NCBI GenBank assembly: GCA_036258175.1
Contig: DATAEE010000137.1
Location: forward strand, 43,975-107,974
Direction: 5' to 3'
DNA from: DATAEE01 sp036258175
GTDB taxonomy: Bacteria > Acidobacteriota > Vicinamibacteria > Vicinamibacterales > 2-12-FULL-66-21
DNA length: 64,000 nt
In this document: positions 9,320 to 17,404 of the stretch, piece by piece
Numbering within the stretch: the stretch's first letter is position 1
Layout of the letters: each line of letters starts with the position of its first letter
The notes under the pieces: model-generated
What the model was told of the DNA's origin: nothing
Seen by the model: the letters and a program-made list of their open reading frames with translations, nothing else
The model's database searches: none
Program-made: the position numbers and the translations under genes

Positions 9320-10578
9320 ACCAGATTCTGGTCGCGTTGGCGCTCGCGGCCGGCATGGCTGCGGGGTCGATCTTCGATGCCGCCTGGGCGATCGTTCGCG
9401 ACACGCATTTCGATCCGACCTTCAACGGCGTGGATTGGAACCAGGTCAGAACCGACCTCAGGCCACGCGCCGAAACGGCACAGACGCCCGAAGAGCTGCG
9501 CGCGGCTATCGAAGCGATGCTGGCGCGGCTGGGGCAGTCACACTTCGCGCTCGTACCCGCTGCGGCCGGCGGTGAGTTCGCCGACCTTTCCGGGTCGCCA
9601 GGTTTTGATTTCCGTCTCACGGATCGAGACGCCATCGTCGTCGCCGTCGACGCGACTGGGCCCGCCGCTGGACTCGTAGGTCCCGGTTGGTCGATCGGCA
9701 CGGTCGACGGTGCGAGCATCGAGGCGATTCTCGGTGGGATCTCCGCCGGGTCGGCCTCACCGATGGTTCGCTTCGAGGCCTGGCGTCGGGTCACCGCGAA
9801 GACGCGCGGCCCGGTCGGAGCGTCCGTCGCGATCAAATTCACCGATACACAAGGCGCTGAGCACGCGGTCAGCATTCGCCGCGAGCCGGAGCCGGGTCAG
9901 CGGGTACAGGTGGGGAACCTGCCAACGCTCACCGTCCGCACCAGCGTTCGTGCCGTCCCGACGCCATCGGGGCGCACCGCCGGACTGATCCACTTCAATG
10001 TGTGGATGGCGCCCGTCGACGGGTTCGTCCAGGCGGCGGTCGACCGCTTTCGAAACGCGGCGGGCATCATCCTCGACCTTCGCGGCAATCCGGGCGGACT
10101 CGCCATGATGGTGATGGGGATCTCCGGCCACTTTGTCGACGAGCCCGTGCTGCTCGGACGAATGAAGACGCGCGAGACGGAGCTGCGGTTGAGCGCGAAT
10201 CCCCGCCGCGTCAACGCCGCCGGCGCGCCGGTGAAACCGTACGCCGGTCCCCTGGCGATCCTCGTGGATGACTTGACGGGCAGCGCGTCGGAGTGCTTTG
10301 CCGGCGGGTTGCAGGCGATAAGCCGCGGCCGCGTCTTCGGCACACGGACGATGGGACAGGCGCTGCCGGCGACGTTCAGCCGGCTGCCGAACGGCGACAC
10401 GCTCGTACATGCGTTCGGTGACTTCGTAACAGCGGCCGGCGTTCGACTCGAGGGGCGGGGTGTGGTGCCGGACGTGGAGATTCCGATCGATCGGAAGGCG
10501 CTTGCGGCGGGCCGGGACCCCGCGCTCGAAGCCGCGCTGCGCTGGATTGACGATTTGCGCCCCGGCCGCGGGCTCTGA
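9316..10578 (+). CDS. S41 family (CtpA/tail-specific-like) peptidase
   Basis: A 420-aa S41-type protein with an N-terminal hydrophobic leader. The catalytic-domain signatures are GIILDLRGNPGGL and the nucleophile loop DDLTGSASECFAGGL, where the Ser of GSAS is the expected nucleophile. The family lysine normally found in a G-K-G-x-x-Q loop is replaced: the corresponding segment reads RTMGQALPATF, so a Ser-Lys dyad is not evident. The C-terminal GRGVVPDVEI motif of the family is present. A PDZ-like region may lie in the middle but is weak. The start ATG overlaps the upstream stop. Activity against substrates is uncertain because of the missing lysine. Confidence 0.85.
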   Translation: MNQILVALALAAGMAAGSIFDAAWAIVRDTHFDPTFNGVDWNQVRTDLRPRAETAQTPEELRAAIEAMLARLGQSHFALVPAAAGGEFADLSGSPGFDFRLTDRDAIVVAVDATGPAAGLVGPGWSIGTVDGASIEAILGGISAGSASPMVRFEAWRRVTAKTRGPVGASVAIKFTDTQGAEHAVSIRREPEPGQRVQVGNLPTLTVRTSVRAVPTPSGRTAGLIHFNVWMAPVDGFVQAAVDRFRNAAGIILDLRGNPGGLAMMVMGISGHFVDEPVLLGRMKTRETELRLSANPRRVNAAGAPVKPYAGPLAILVDDLTGSASECFAGGLQAISRGRVFGTRTMGQALPATFSRLPNGDTLVHAFGDFVTAAGVRLEGRGVVPDVEIPIDRKALAAGRDPALEAALRWIDDLRPGRGL

Positions 10579-10644
10579 TAGACTCTCCGACACCTACGCA
10601 ACTCTAGTTTCTTTCTCCTACCAAAGGTCCGTCCCGGGGGTTTC

Positions 10645-11250
10645 GTGGAGCAGCGCCGGCTGCGGGTCGGTGATACCGTCGACGACTACTGTCCGCGCGA
10701 GCGGCGTGTGACGAACCACGCCATCGTCGCGATGATCGAGGACGAAATTCGTCAAACGCGATGCACGACGTGCGATGCCGAGCATCCGTTCAAGGGCGGC
10801 AGCGCGCCGCGGCGCCGCCGCAAAGGTGCCCCTGATGCGCTTTACAACGAGGTTCTGTCGGGAATGAGCGACCAGCAAGACACCCGGGTCTCCACCACGC
10901 CCCCCACGGTGCCCACGGACATCCCGCCTGACGTGCCCGCGCTTCCAGCCGCCGATGCGTCCGCCGGGGATGTCCCGCCGCGCGATGAAGGGCCTGTGCG
11001 CCGCCCCCTCATCCGCGCGACGCTTCCACGCCCGGACGGCCTCCCGAAAGAACGTCCGCTGCCCGAGTTCACGATCCGCCAGCCCGGTCAGCGCGGATAT
11101 CGCGATCAGGGCCGCGGCGCTCGCGGGGCCATGGGCCGCCCGGGTCCCGGCCAGGGGAACGGCCAGCGTTTCGGATCCCGGCCCTCGAGGGGGCCGCAGC
11201 GGTTCGATCGCCAGCAACGGCAGCACGGCCCGAAAAAGCGCTCGCGCTGA
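10645..11250 (+). CDS. Hypothetical protein with zinc-knuckle-like motif and disordered, basic tail
   Basis: A 201-aa protein starting at GTG 10645. The first 60 residues are ordered (RLRVGDTVDDYCPRERRVTNHAIVAMIEDE) and contain Cys27 plus CTTC, which could bind zinc. The rest is low complexity: Pro/Thr-rich, then Gly/Arg/Gln-rich (GRGARGAMGRPGPGQGNGQR) ending in KKRSR. RGG-like tails bind nucleic acids in other proteins, so an RNA- or DNA-associated role is possible, as inference only. Codon use and gap position support a real gene. It lies nine bases before the acetamidase gene. Confidence 0.7.
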   Translation: MEQRRLRVGDTVDDYCPRERRVTNHAIVAMIEDEIRQTRCTTCDAEHPFKGGSAPRRRRKGAPDALYNEVLSGMSDQQDTRVSTTPPTVPTDIPPDVPALPAADASAGDVPPRDEGPVRRPLIRATLPRPDGLPKERPLPEFTIRQPGQRGYRDQGRGARGAMGRPGPGQGNGQRFGSRPSRGPQRFDRQQRQHGPKKRSR

Positions 11251-11258
11251 ATCCAACG

Positions 11259-12257
11259 ATGCGCCGAATCGTCATTCCGTTCCTGTGCGTCGTCTGCCTC
11301 GTACCTCCCAGCGCTGACGCCGACGTCATCAAGTTCGAGCCCACGCAAGGCGTCCAGACCTTCGCGGTACGTCAGCCGGTCCTGCGGATCAAACCGGGCG
11401 ATACGGTCGAATCTCGAACCTTCTCGAAGCCGGGCGACTATTACGAGAAGGACGGCGGGGCATGGCCCGGCGAGGTCGGGCCGTTCTTCGTCGAAGGGGC
11501 TGCGCCCGGCGACACGCTCGTCGTCCGCATCATCAAAGTGCGCCCGAACCGCGACACTGCCGTGTCGAACGTACGCCCCAGCGGGATCAGCGCCGTCGCG
11601 CCGGACAGCCGTACGCGCATGCTCACAGATCCGCTTCCAGCGCGCCGGTTCGTGTGGACACTCGATCGCGCGCGGAACATGGGCATTCTCGATATACCCA
11701 ACTCGGCGTCGAAACGAATCGAGGTTGCACTCAGCCCGATGCTCGGGCGCCTCGCGGTCGCGCCCGCGGGTGAAGAAGCATTCGGCGGCCTGTGGCCGGG
11801 CGACTTCGGCGGGAACATGGATTCTCCGGACGCTCGAGAGGGGACCACGGTGTATCTCCCGGTGTTTCACGAAGGCGCGTACTTTTACTTCGGCGACGGC
11901 CACGCGTTGCAGGGAGACGGGGAGATCTGCGGGTCGGGCCTCGAGACGACGATGGACGTGACCCTGCAGTTCGACCTCGTCAAAGGAAAGCGAATCCGCT
12001 GGCCGCGTTACGAGGACGCCGAGGACATCATGGTCGCGGGCAGCGGCCGTCCGCTCGTCGATGCGTTCCGGATCGCACAGGTCGAGCTGATTGAATGGCT
12101 CGTCAGCGAGTACGGCTTCGAGAAGATGGAGGCCTACCAGATCGTCTCGCAGGTCGGCCGATCGCGAATCGCCAACGTCGTCGATCCGAATTACACCGTC
12201 ATGGCGAAGTTTCCCAAAAAGTACCTCCCTCCGCGCAAAGCGGATCCGCCGAAATGA
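11259..12257 (+). CDS. Secreted acetamidase/formamidase family protein
   Basis: A 332-aa protein with a signal peptide (MRRIVIPFLCVVCLVPPSADA). Motifs of the FmdA_AmdA family are visible: PGDTVESRTF, TGPFFVEGAAPGD-like GPFFVEGAAPGDTL, GGNMDSPDARE, and YFGDGHALQGDGE (metal-binding His/Asp segment), then a C-terminal VDPNYTVMAKFPKKYL. Members cleave short amides to acid and ammonia. The exported form is common in this lineage and its substrate is unknown. The stop overlaps the fabI start by four bases. Confidence 0.9.
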   Translation: MRRIVIPFLCVVCLVPPSADADVIKFEPTQGVQTFAVRQPVLRIKPGDTVESRTFSKPGDYYEKDGGAWPGEVGPFFVEGAAPGDTLVVRIIKVRPNRDTAVSNVRPSGISAVAPDSRTRMLTDPLPARRFVWTLDRARNMGILDIPNSASKRIEVALSPMLGRLAVAPAGEEAFGGLWPGDFGGNMDSPDAREGTTVYLPVFHEGAYFYFGDGHALQGDGEICGSGLETTMDVTLQFDLVKGKRIRWPRYEDAEDIMVAGSGRPLVDAFRIAQVELIEWLVSEYGFEKMEAYQIVSQVGRSRIANVVDPNYTVMAKFPKKYLPPRKADPPK

Positions 12258-13027
12258 CCGATCTGTCGGGCAAGATCGGGTTGGTCGTCGGCGTTGCCAA
12301 TAAGCGCTCGATCGCATGGGCCATCGCGCAGGCGGCGGCTGCCGCCGGGGCGCGGCTGGCGATTACGTACCAGGGCGAGCGTCTCGAGGAGAACGTGCGA
12401 GAGTTGGCGGCTGGACTGAACGAGCCGCTGCTGTTGCCGCTGGACGTCACCAGCGATCAGCAGATTGACGATACGTTCGCCGCAATCGACAAGACCTTTG
12501 GAGGACTCGACTTCGTCGTGCATGGCGCCGCGTTTGCGCCACGCGAGGCGATTGCGGCGCCGTTCCTTCAGACGAGCCGCGAGGCCTTTCGCGTGTCGCT
12601 CGACATCAGCGCGTACTCGCTCGTCGCCCTTGCTCGAGGCGCGGCGCCCTTGATGGAACCTCGCGGCGGCGGGAGCATCCTCACGCTCACCTACCTGGGA
12701 AGCCAGCGCGTGTTCACCAACTACAACGTGATGGGCGTCGCCAAGGCGGCGCTCGAAGCGACCGTGCGATATCTTGCGTCGGAGCTCGGCGCCGCCAACA
12801 TTCGCGTCAACGCGATTTCCGCAGGGCCTATCAAGACGCTCGCTGCATCCGGCATCTCGGGCTTTTCAGCGATCCTCCAGCAGTACCGCGACCGCGCGCC
12901 GCTCAAACGAACGATCGATACGAGCGAAGTCGCAGACGCTGCGCTCTTTCTCCTCAGCAACGCCGGCCGCGCGGTTACGGCCGAGGTACTGATGGTCGAC
13001 GCCGGATATCACGCGATCGGCATTTAG
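12254..13027 (+). CDS. fabI: Enoyl-[acyl-carrier-protein] reductase FabI
   Basis: NAD(P)H-dependent reductase of the last step in fatty-acid elongation. It is 257 aa, as expected. The N-terminus GKIGLVVGVANKRSIAWAIA is the FabI variant of the Rossmann glycine motif, and the catalytic Tyr-x6-Lys is seen in NYNVMGVAK. RVNAISAGPIKTLAASGI is the substrate loop. The start ATG at 12254 overlaps the acetamidase stop; the longer open frame upstream is a shadow. This would be the triclosan target in this organism unless an additional isozyme exists. Confidence 0.95.
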   Translation: MTDLSGKIGLVVGVANKRSIAWAIAQAAAAAGARLAITYQGERLEENVRELAAGLNEPLLLPLDVTSDQQIDDTFAAIDKTFGGLDFVVHGAAFAPREAIAAPFLQTSREAFRVSLDISAYSLVALARGAAPLMEPRGGGSILTLTYLGSQRVFTNYNVMGVAKAALEATVRYLASELGAANIRVNAISAGPIKTLAASGISGFSAILQQYRDRAPLKRTIDTSEVADAALFLLSNAGRAVTAEVLMVDAGYHAIGI

Positions 13028-13057
13028 CTTGCACCGGATGTTTCCGGAGGGAAGCTG

Positions 13058-13378
13058 ATGTACAGAAGTGGCTCCAATCGCGCGATCATTCTCGCGCTCG
13101 CTTTCATGGTCACCCTCAGCATGTTCGTCGCCGCCTGCGGCGAGTCGGTCGGCGAGACGGTCGATGACTCCGGCATTACCGCGCAGGTGAAGACGGCGCT
13201 TCTCAACGACCCTGACGTCGGTGGCCTGCGCATCGACGTCGACACCAGCAAGGGACTTGTGACGCTCTCAGGCATCGTCAAGTCGAAAGCTGAGGCAGAC
13301 AAGGCTGTCGCGATCGCCCGCAAGGTCGATGGCGTCAGGGATGTGAAGTCGACGCTCCAGGTCAACCCCGCGTCGTAG
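13058..13378 (+). CDS. BON-domain lipoprotein
   Basis: A 106-aa protein with a lipoprotein signal ending in FVAAC and one BON domain (residues about 35-104; DDSGITAQVKTALLNDPDV, GLVTLSGIVKSKAEADKA, RDVKSTLQV). BON domains bind membranes or envelope ligands, as in OsmY. A good ribosome-binding site (GGAGG, 13043-13048) precedes the ATG. It is convergent with the following reductase, with abutting stops. Confidence 0.88.
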   Translation: MYRSGSNRAIILALAFMVTLSMFVAACGESVGETVDDSGITAQVKTALLNDPDVGGLRIDVDTSKGLVTLSGIVKSKAEADKAVAIARKVDGVRDVKSTLQVNPAS

Positions 13379-14086
13379 TCACCACGTTTCCATGCGAATT
13401 CGCGAGCTTGGGACGCCGAGCGCAGTGAGGATCGGCGGGACTTCCACGAGCATCGACGGCGGACCGCAAATGAAACACAGCGTGGCTGGATCGGTTACGA
13501 GCGGCGCGAGCCGCGGCTGACCGACCCGGCCTCGCTCGCCGCGCCAGCGCAGCGGCGCTTCACGTGTCACCGTCAGTTCGAGACGAATTTTGCCCTGACG
13601 TGCCAGGCGCCGCAGCTCTGTACTGTACGCGAAATCCTGCGGCGTCCGGGCACTGTAAGAAACCGCGAATGCCCCTGGCACCCGCGAGAGGAGCGCGTGC
13701 CGGAGCATCGATCGTAATGGTGCGATACCTGTTCCGCCGGCGATGAACAGAAACCGCCGTTCCGATGGCCGAGTCGGGAAGACGAACGATCCGAACGGTC
13801 CCACGACCTCGATCTGCAAGCCCCTCGCGAGCCCGCGAAGATGCGGACCAGGATCGCCCGACGCGTCCACCTTCATCAGGAACTCGAGCACGCCGCTCTT
13901 GGCCGTCTCCTCCGGCGCCGACGCAATCGAATAGGGAACGCGGTGCTCTTGACCTGCTGCTCCGAGCAGAACCGCCTGTCCCGCCTTGAACTCGAACGCG
14001 TGGCCGTCGAGCCCCGCGCACACGACACGCGTGCTGGGAGTTGAGGCGCGAACGCCGGTTACACGCAGCGCAAGTGTCGCGGACAC
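13379..14086 (-). CDS. FAD/NAD(P)-binding oxidoreductase (ferredoxin-NADP reductase type)
   Basis: A 235-aa flavoprotein reductase. The FAD motif RxYS is present as RVPYSIASAP, the pyridine-nucleotide motif as FIAGGTGIAPLRSML, and the C-terminal CGPPSML that completes the NAD site. No 2Fe-2S ferredoxin domain is fused. It would carry electrons from NAD(P)H to an unidentified partner. The gene is alone on its strand between convergent and divergent neighbours. Confidence 0.88.
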   Translation of the reverse strand: MSATLALRVTGVRASTPSTRVVCAGLDGHAFEFKAGQAVLLGAAGQEHRVPYSIASAPEETAKSGVLEFLMKVDASGDPGPHLRGLARGLQIEVVGPFGSFVFPTRPSERRFLFIAGGTGIAPLRSMLRHALLSRVPGAFAVSYSARTPQDFAYSTELRRLARQGKIRLELTVTREAPLRWRGERGRVGQPRLAPLVTDPATLCFICGPPSMLVEVPPILTALGVPSSRIRMETW

Positions 14087-14154
14087 GTCTTGATCCTAGG
14101 GGCTTCTGATCTCAGAATCCAGAATCCAGCTGCAGTGGATACACCTGGTGAAAA

Positions 14155-14373
14155 ATGAAAAGGCTGCGAGGCGCACTTCTCCGAACCGTCTACGCGCGGC
14201 GCGCGGCGCTCACGATTGGCGTGGTGCTCGTGACAGCGGCCATGTGGCTCTGGTTTGGCGATTACGGTTGGGAGACGGGGGTGACCGAGGGCCTTGCGCT
14301 CGTCCTGGGCGCGACGGGTGTCGCGTTCGTCGTGGCCGGGCTTCAGGGTCGCCGGGGCGACTGGGCTGAGTAG
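14155..14373 (+). CDS. Small membrane protein
   Basis: A 72-aa protein with two predicted transmembrane helices (ALTIGVVLVTAAMWLWFG and GLALVLGATGVAFVVAGL) and a basic N-terminus. It starts at ATG 14155 after a short A-rich leader. No family is recognised. It lies between two genes on the opposite strand and ends eight bases before the 3' end of the GGDEF protein. Confidence 0.6.
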   Translation: MKRLRGALLRTVYARRAALTIGVVLVTAAMWLWFGDYGWETGVTEGLALVLGATGVAFVVAGLQGRRGDWAE

Positions 14374-14380
14374 GAACCCG

Positions 14381-16876
14381 CTAGAGCACGCCGGCGGCCG
14401 CGCGCTGGAGTTCGATCTCGGTCGGCTCCTGGAACGCGAAGAGCGGCCGGATGTCTCCGTCGTGGACTGTCCGCGCCGCCGCCGCGCGGCGCTTGCGTCC
14501 GGTCTTGTCTTGATACATCCGGCTGTCCGCCGTCGCGAGCAGCGTTTCGTACGACTCGCCGTCCTGCGGGAAGACCGCGCTGCCCACGCTGATGCCGAGC
14601 GCCAGTTTCTTGCCAGGCCGCGCTTCGAAGTAGACTTCGTCGATCGCCCGCTGCAGCTCCAGCCGCTTGCTGTCCGCCTCGTCCGCTCCGCATCCCGACA
14701 GCACCACGATGAACTCGTCGCCGGCGTAGCGGACGCAGATGTCGTACGGCCGGATCGCCGCGCGGAGCACACGGGCCACCTCGCAGAGCGCGCGGTCGCC
14801 GACGTGATGGCCGTGGTGGTCGTTGATTTCCTTGAAGTGATCGAGGTCCATGACGAGGAGCGAAACCTCGGACTTCAGCCGCTCGGCGCGCGCGAGTTCG
14901 CGGCTCAGGTGCATGAAGAGGAAGCGCGTGTTCGGCAGACCGGTCAACGGATCGGTGAGCGAGTCTTCCTGCGTCTGCTCGAACACGATCGAGTTGTTGA
15001 TAACGGCGGACGCCTGCTCCGAAACACGGTCGAGCAGACGCCGGTGATCCTCGCGGTAGAACGCCGCTTCCGTGTGATACACCGAGATCGTTCCGATGAA
15101 GCGCTCGTTGAACACGAGCGGGCACACCAGCGCGGACTGCAGACCCGTTGCGAGATGCGCGAGCCCGGCGGCTTCGAGATCCGCGCTCGGCCGCGCGTTG
15201 ACGAGCGGCCGGCGGTTGCGGGCCACCCATCCCGTCAGCCCTTCGCCGCTGTGCACCGTGACCTGCTGGATGACTTCCGCGTCCACGCCCGTCGCGAACC
15301 GGCAGCGGAGCGAGTCGGTTTCCTCGTCGTGCAGGAAGAGCGCGCAGCAGGAAAACGGAACCAGGTTGCTCAACTTCGCCGAAATCAGCGCCATCGTGTC
15401 CGCGACGCCGAGGCTCGTGCCCATCGCCTGAGCGATCTCGTACAGCGCGTAGATCTCGCGATGCGCGAGCGCGATGTCTTCGAACACGTTCTTGCGCGCC
15501 GGCTCCGGCGAGAGGCCGGTCGCGGGACGGCCGACATCGGAAGGCTTGTCGTCGATCGTGATCCGGCGGACCGCGGCGTGTCCCTGCTCGAGGGCGGCCG
15601 CTTCGGCCTGCAGTCGCGGCAGCATCTCGACGAATCGCGCCACGATGACTGGGTCCAGCCCTTTCCCGGCCTCCTGTTGCAACAGCCCCACCGCGGCCTC
15701 GAAGCTCATCGCCTTGTGGTACGGCCGCTCTGCCATCAGCGCGTCGAAATAGTCCACAACCGAGAGGATGCGCGCGCCGAGCGGGATGTCCTCGCTCTTG
15801 AGACCCGCAGGGTAGCCCTTGCCGTCCCAGCGTTCGTGGTGGCACAGGATGAGCGGAGCGACTGGGTACGGGAACGGCACGGCGCTGATGATGTCCGCGC
15901 CGACCTTGGGATGGGCCCGAATCTTCTGGAACTCCTCCTGCGTGAGCGGACCTGGCTTCGAAAGAATGTGTTCCGGGACAGCGAGCTTGCCGATGTCATG
16001 CAGCAGCGCCGCCGTCTTGACGCCATGAATCTCGTTCTCCGACATCCCCATCGATCGGGCCAGCTCGGCGGCATAGAGCTGCACGCGGCGGATGTGCGTC
16101 TGCGACGTTTGATCCTTCGCGTCAATCGCGAGCGCGAGCGCCTCGATCGTCGCGAGGTGCAGATCTGAAATCTCTTGAACGTGGCGCTGCTCGTCCTCGA
16201 TGCGTCCCAGATACACTCTGTAGGTGCGGTACGTCAGAAAGAGTGGCGCAACGGCCAGAGGTGCGAGCCAGATCTGGGACCGGCTGATCATCCAGGTCGA
16301 CCCGGCTGCCGCCAGGGCGCCCACAAAGTAGCTCGGCGCGCTCCAGAGAAAATTCTCGTTCCAGACTCGAAGAGCCGACTGTCCGCTCGACAATGCGATC
16401 GCCGTCGCGATCATCGCGGTATTGACGACGAAGTAGGTCGTCGCCGCGCCGACGAGCGGCTTGGCGAGGTTTCCGGGATCTGCAAGCCAGCCGTGCACGT
16501 ACCCCGCAGCCTGCACCGTCACGATCAGGCAGGCCATGCTGAACAGCGTCCGGTGTAGGGGATTCCGCTCTTTGATGCGGAATGTGCACTGGCCCCATGC
16601 GCTCGCCGCTGCGACCACCATCGTTTGATCCTTGCCGAGCAGCAGGAGCGATGCGAAGTCGACCGCGTACGACACCGACATGGTCGAGGCGCGGCGGGCG
16701 AGTGGAAGGTTGACTTTGAAGACGGAAGTGATCGAGGAGAGCGCCAGCAGAACCACGAAAGTCCATGGGTCGCTGATGGTGAACGCTTCCTCGAAGAACT
16801 TGAGGAGGAGCCCCAAGCCCAGTCCGATGACCGCGCCGACATACAATCGGGCGGCCATCGGCAATTGTTTGAACAA
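14381..16876 (-). CDS. Membrane HD-GYP / GAF / GGDEF signalling protein
   Basis: An 831-aa cyclic-dinucleotide protein. The first about 210 residues form a multi-helix membrane sensor (MASE-like). Next comes an HD-GYP phosphodiesterase with LLHDIGKL and HHERWDGKGYPAGL (about 225-430), then a GAF domain (about 470-630), then a GGDEF domain whose signature reads YAGDEF, with the RPYD inhibitory site five residues before it. The Ala variant of the first Gly is tolerated in active cyclases. It therefore may both make and degrade c-di-GMP (or a related dinucleotide). The gene is on its own strand segment, with no obvious partner next to it. Confidence 0.93.
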   Translation of the reverse strand: MFKQLPMAARLYVGAVIGLGLGLLLKFFEEAFTISDPWTFVVLLALSSITSVFKVNLPLARRASTMSVSYAVDFASLLLLGKDQTMVVAAASAWGQCTFRIKERNPLHRTLFSMACLIVTVQAAGYVHGWLADPGNLAKPLVGAATTYFVVNTAMIATAIALSSGQSALRVWNENFLWSAPSYFVGALAAAGSTWMISRSQIWLAPLAVAPLFLTYRTYRVYLGRIEDEQRHVQEISDLHLATIEALALAIDAKDQTSQTHIRRVQLYAAELARSMGMSENEIHGVKTAALLHDIGKLAVPEHILSKPGPLTQEEFQKIRAHPKVGADIISAVPFPYPVAPLILCHHERWDGKGYPAGLKSEDIPLGARILSVVDYFDALMAERPYHKAMSFEAAVGLLQQEAGKGLDPVIVARFVEMLPRLQAEAAALEQGHAAVRRITIDDKPSDVGRPATGLSPEPARKNVFEDIALAHREIYALYEIAQAMGTSLGVADTMALISAKLSNLVPFSCCALFLHDEETDSLRCRFATGVDAEVIQQVTVHSGEGLTGWVARNRRPLVNARPSADLEAAGLAHLATGLQSALVCPLVFNERFIGTISVYHTEAAFYREDHRRLLDRVSEQASAVINNSIVFEQTQEDSLTDPLTGLPNTRFLFMHLSRELARAERLKSEVSLLVMDLDHFKEINDHHGHHVGDRALCEVARVLRAAIRPYDICVRYAGDEFIVVLSGCGADEADSKRLELQRAIDEVYFEARPGKKLALGISVGSAVFPQDGESYETLLATADSRMYQDKTGRKRRAAAARTVHDGDIRPLFAFQEPTEIELQRAAAGVL

Positions 16877-16987
16877 GGCTAGTTGCCCCAGACTGCCTTT
16901 CGACGAATCCGTACCGCCGCCATCGCTCCTACCTCGTCAGAAGTTCCGCAGCCGCTCTCTCAGCTCCGGACAACGTTTCATCCGCGC

Positions 16988-17404
16988 TCAGCGTGTGCCC
17001 CAGACGACGTTTTCCAGGTCACGGAGACTCGTCCCCCAGACGATGTTCTCTCCGCCGATCGTTCCCCAGACGATGTTCTCGCCCCGCGCCGTACCCCACA
17101 CAATGTTCTCGCAGTCCCCCCCGCCACAGGCGGTACCCCAGACAATGTTCTCGGCGTCAGCTGTTCCCCAGACCACGTTTTCGCACGCGGGCCCGGCGCA
17201 CACCGTGCCCCAGACGATATTCTCGGCATCAGCAGCGGTGCCCCACACGACGTTCTCACACCCGGCGGCCGCGCACACCGTGCCCCAGACGACGTTCTCG
17301 CCGTCACCCGTGCGAGCCGTGCCCCAGACGACGTTTCGGCTCCATGCGTTCGCTGTGACAGAGAGAGCGCCGCCGCCAATCCGCTGATTGCCCCAGATGA
17401 TGTG
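16988..17404 (-). repeat. Tandem coding repeats encoding N-[IV]-V-W-G-T
   Basis: Eleven related units in the 3' end of the S8 protease gene (first one degenerate: HIIWGN). On the plus strand they appear as repeated CCCCAGACGA(C/T)GTTCTC-type blocks with spacers of 7 to 17 codons. Variation at third codon positions together with a conserved peptide indicates selection on the protein, not a recent DNA expansion. Confidence 0.9.

Noticed and set aside
14294..16168. 624-codon plus-strand ORF opposite the GGDEF protein
   Set aside because: Composition (Arg, Val, His rich) and complete overlap with a multi-domain gene show it is an antisense shadow.
16988..17404. CRISPR-like direct repeats
   Set aside because: Repeat units vary at synonymous sites, spacers are coding and in frame, and no cas genes are present: these are protein repeats.
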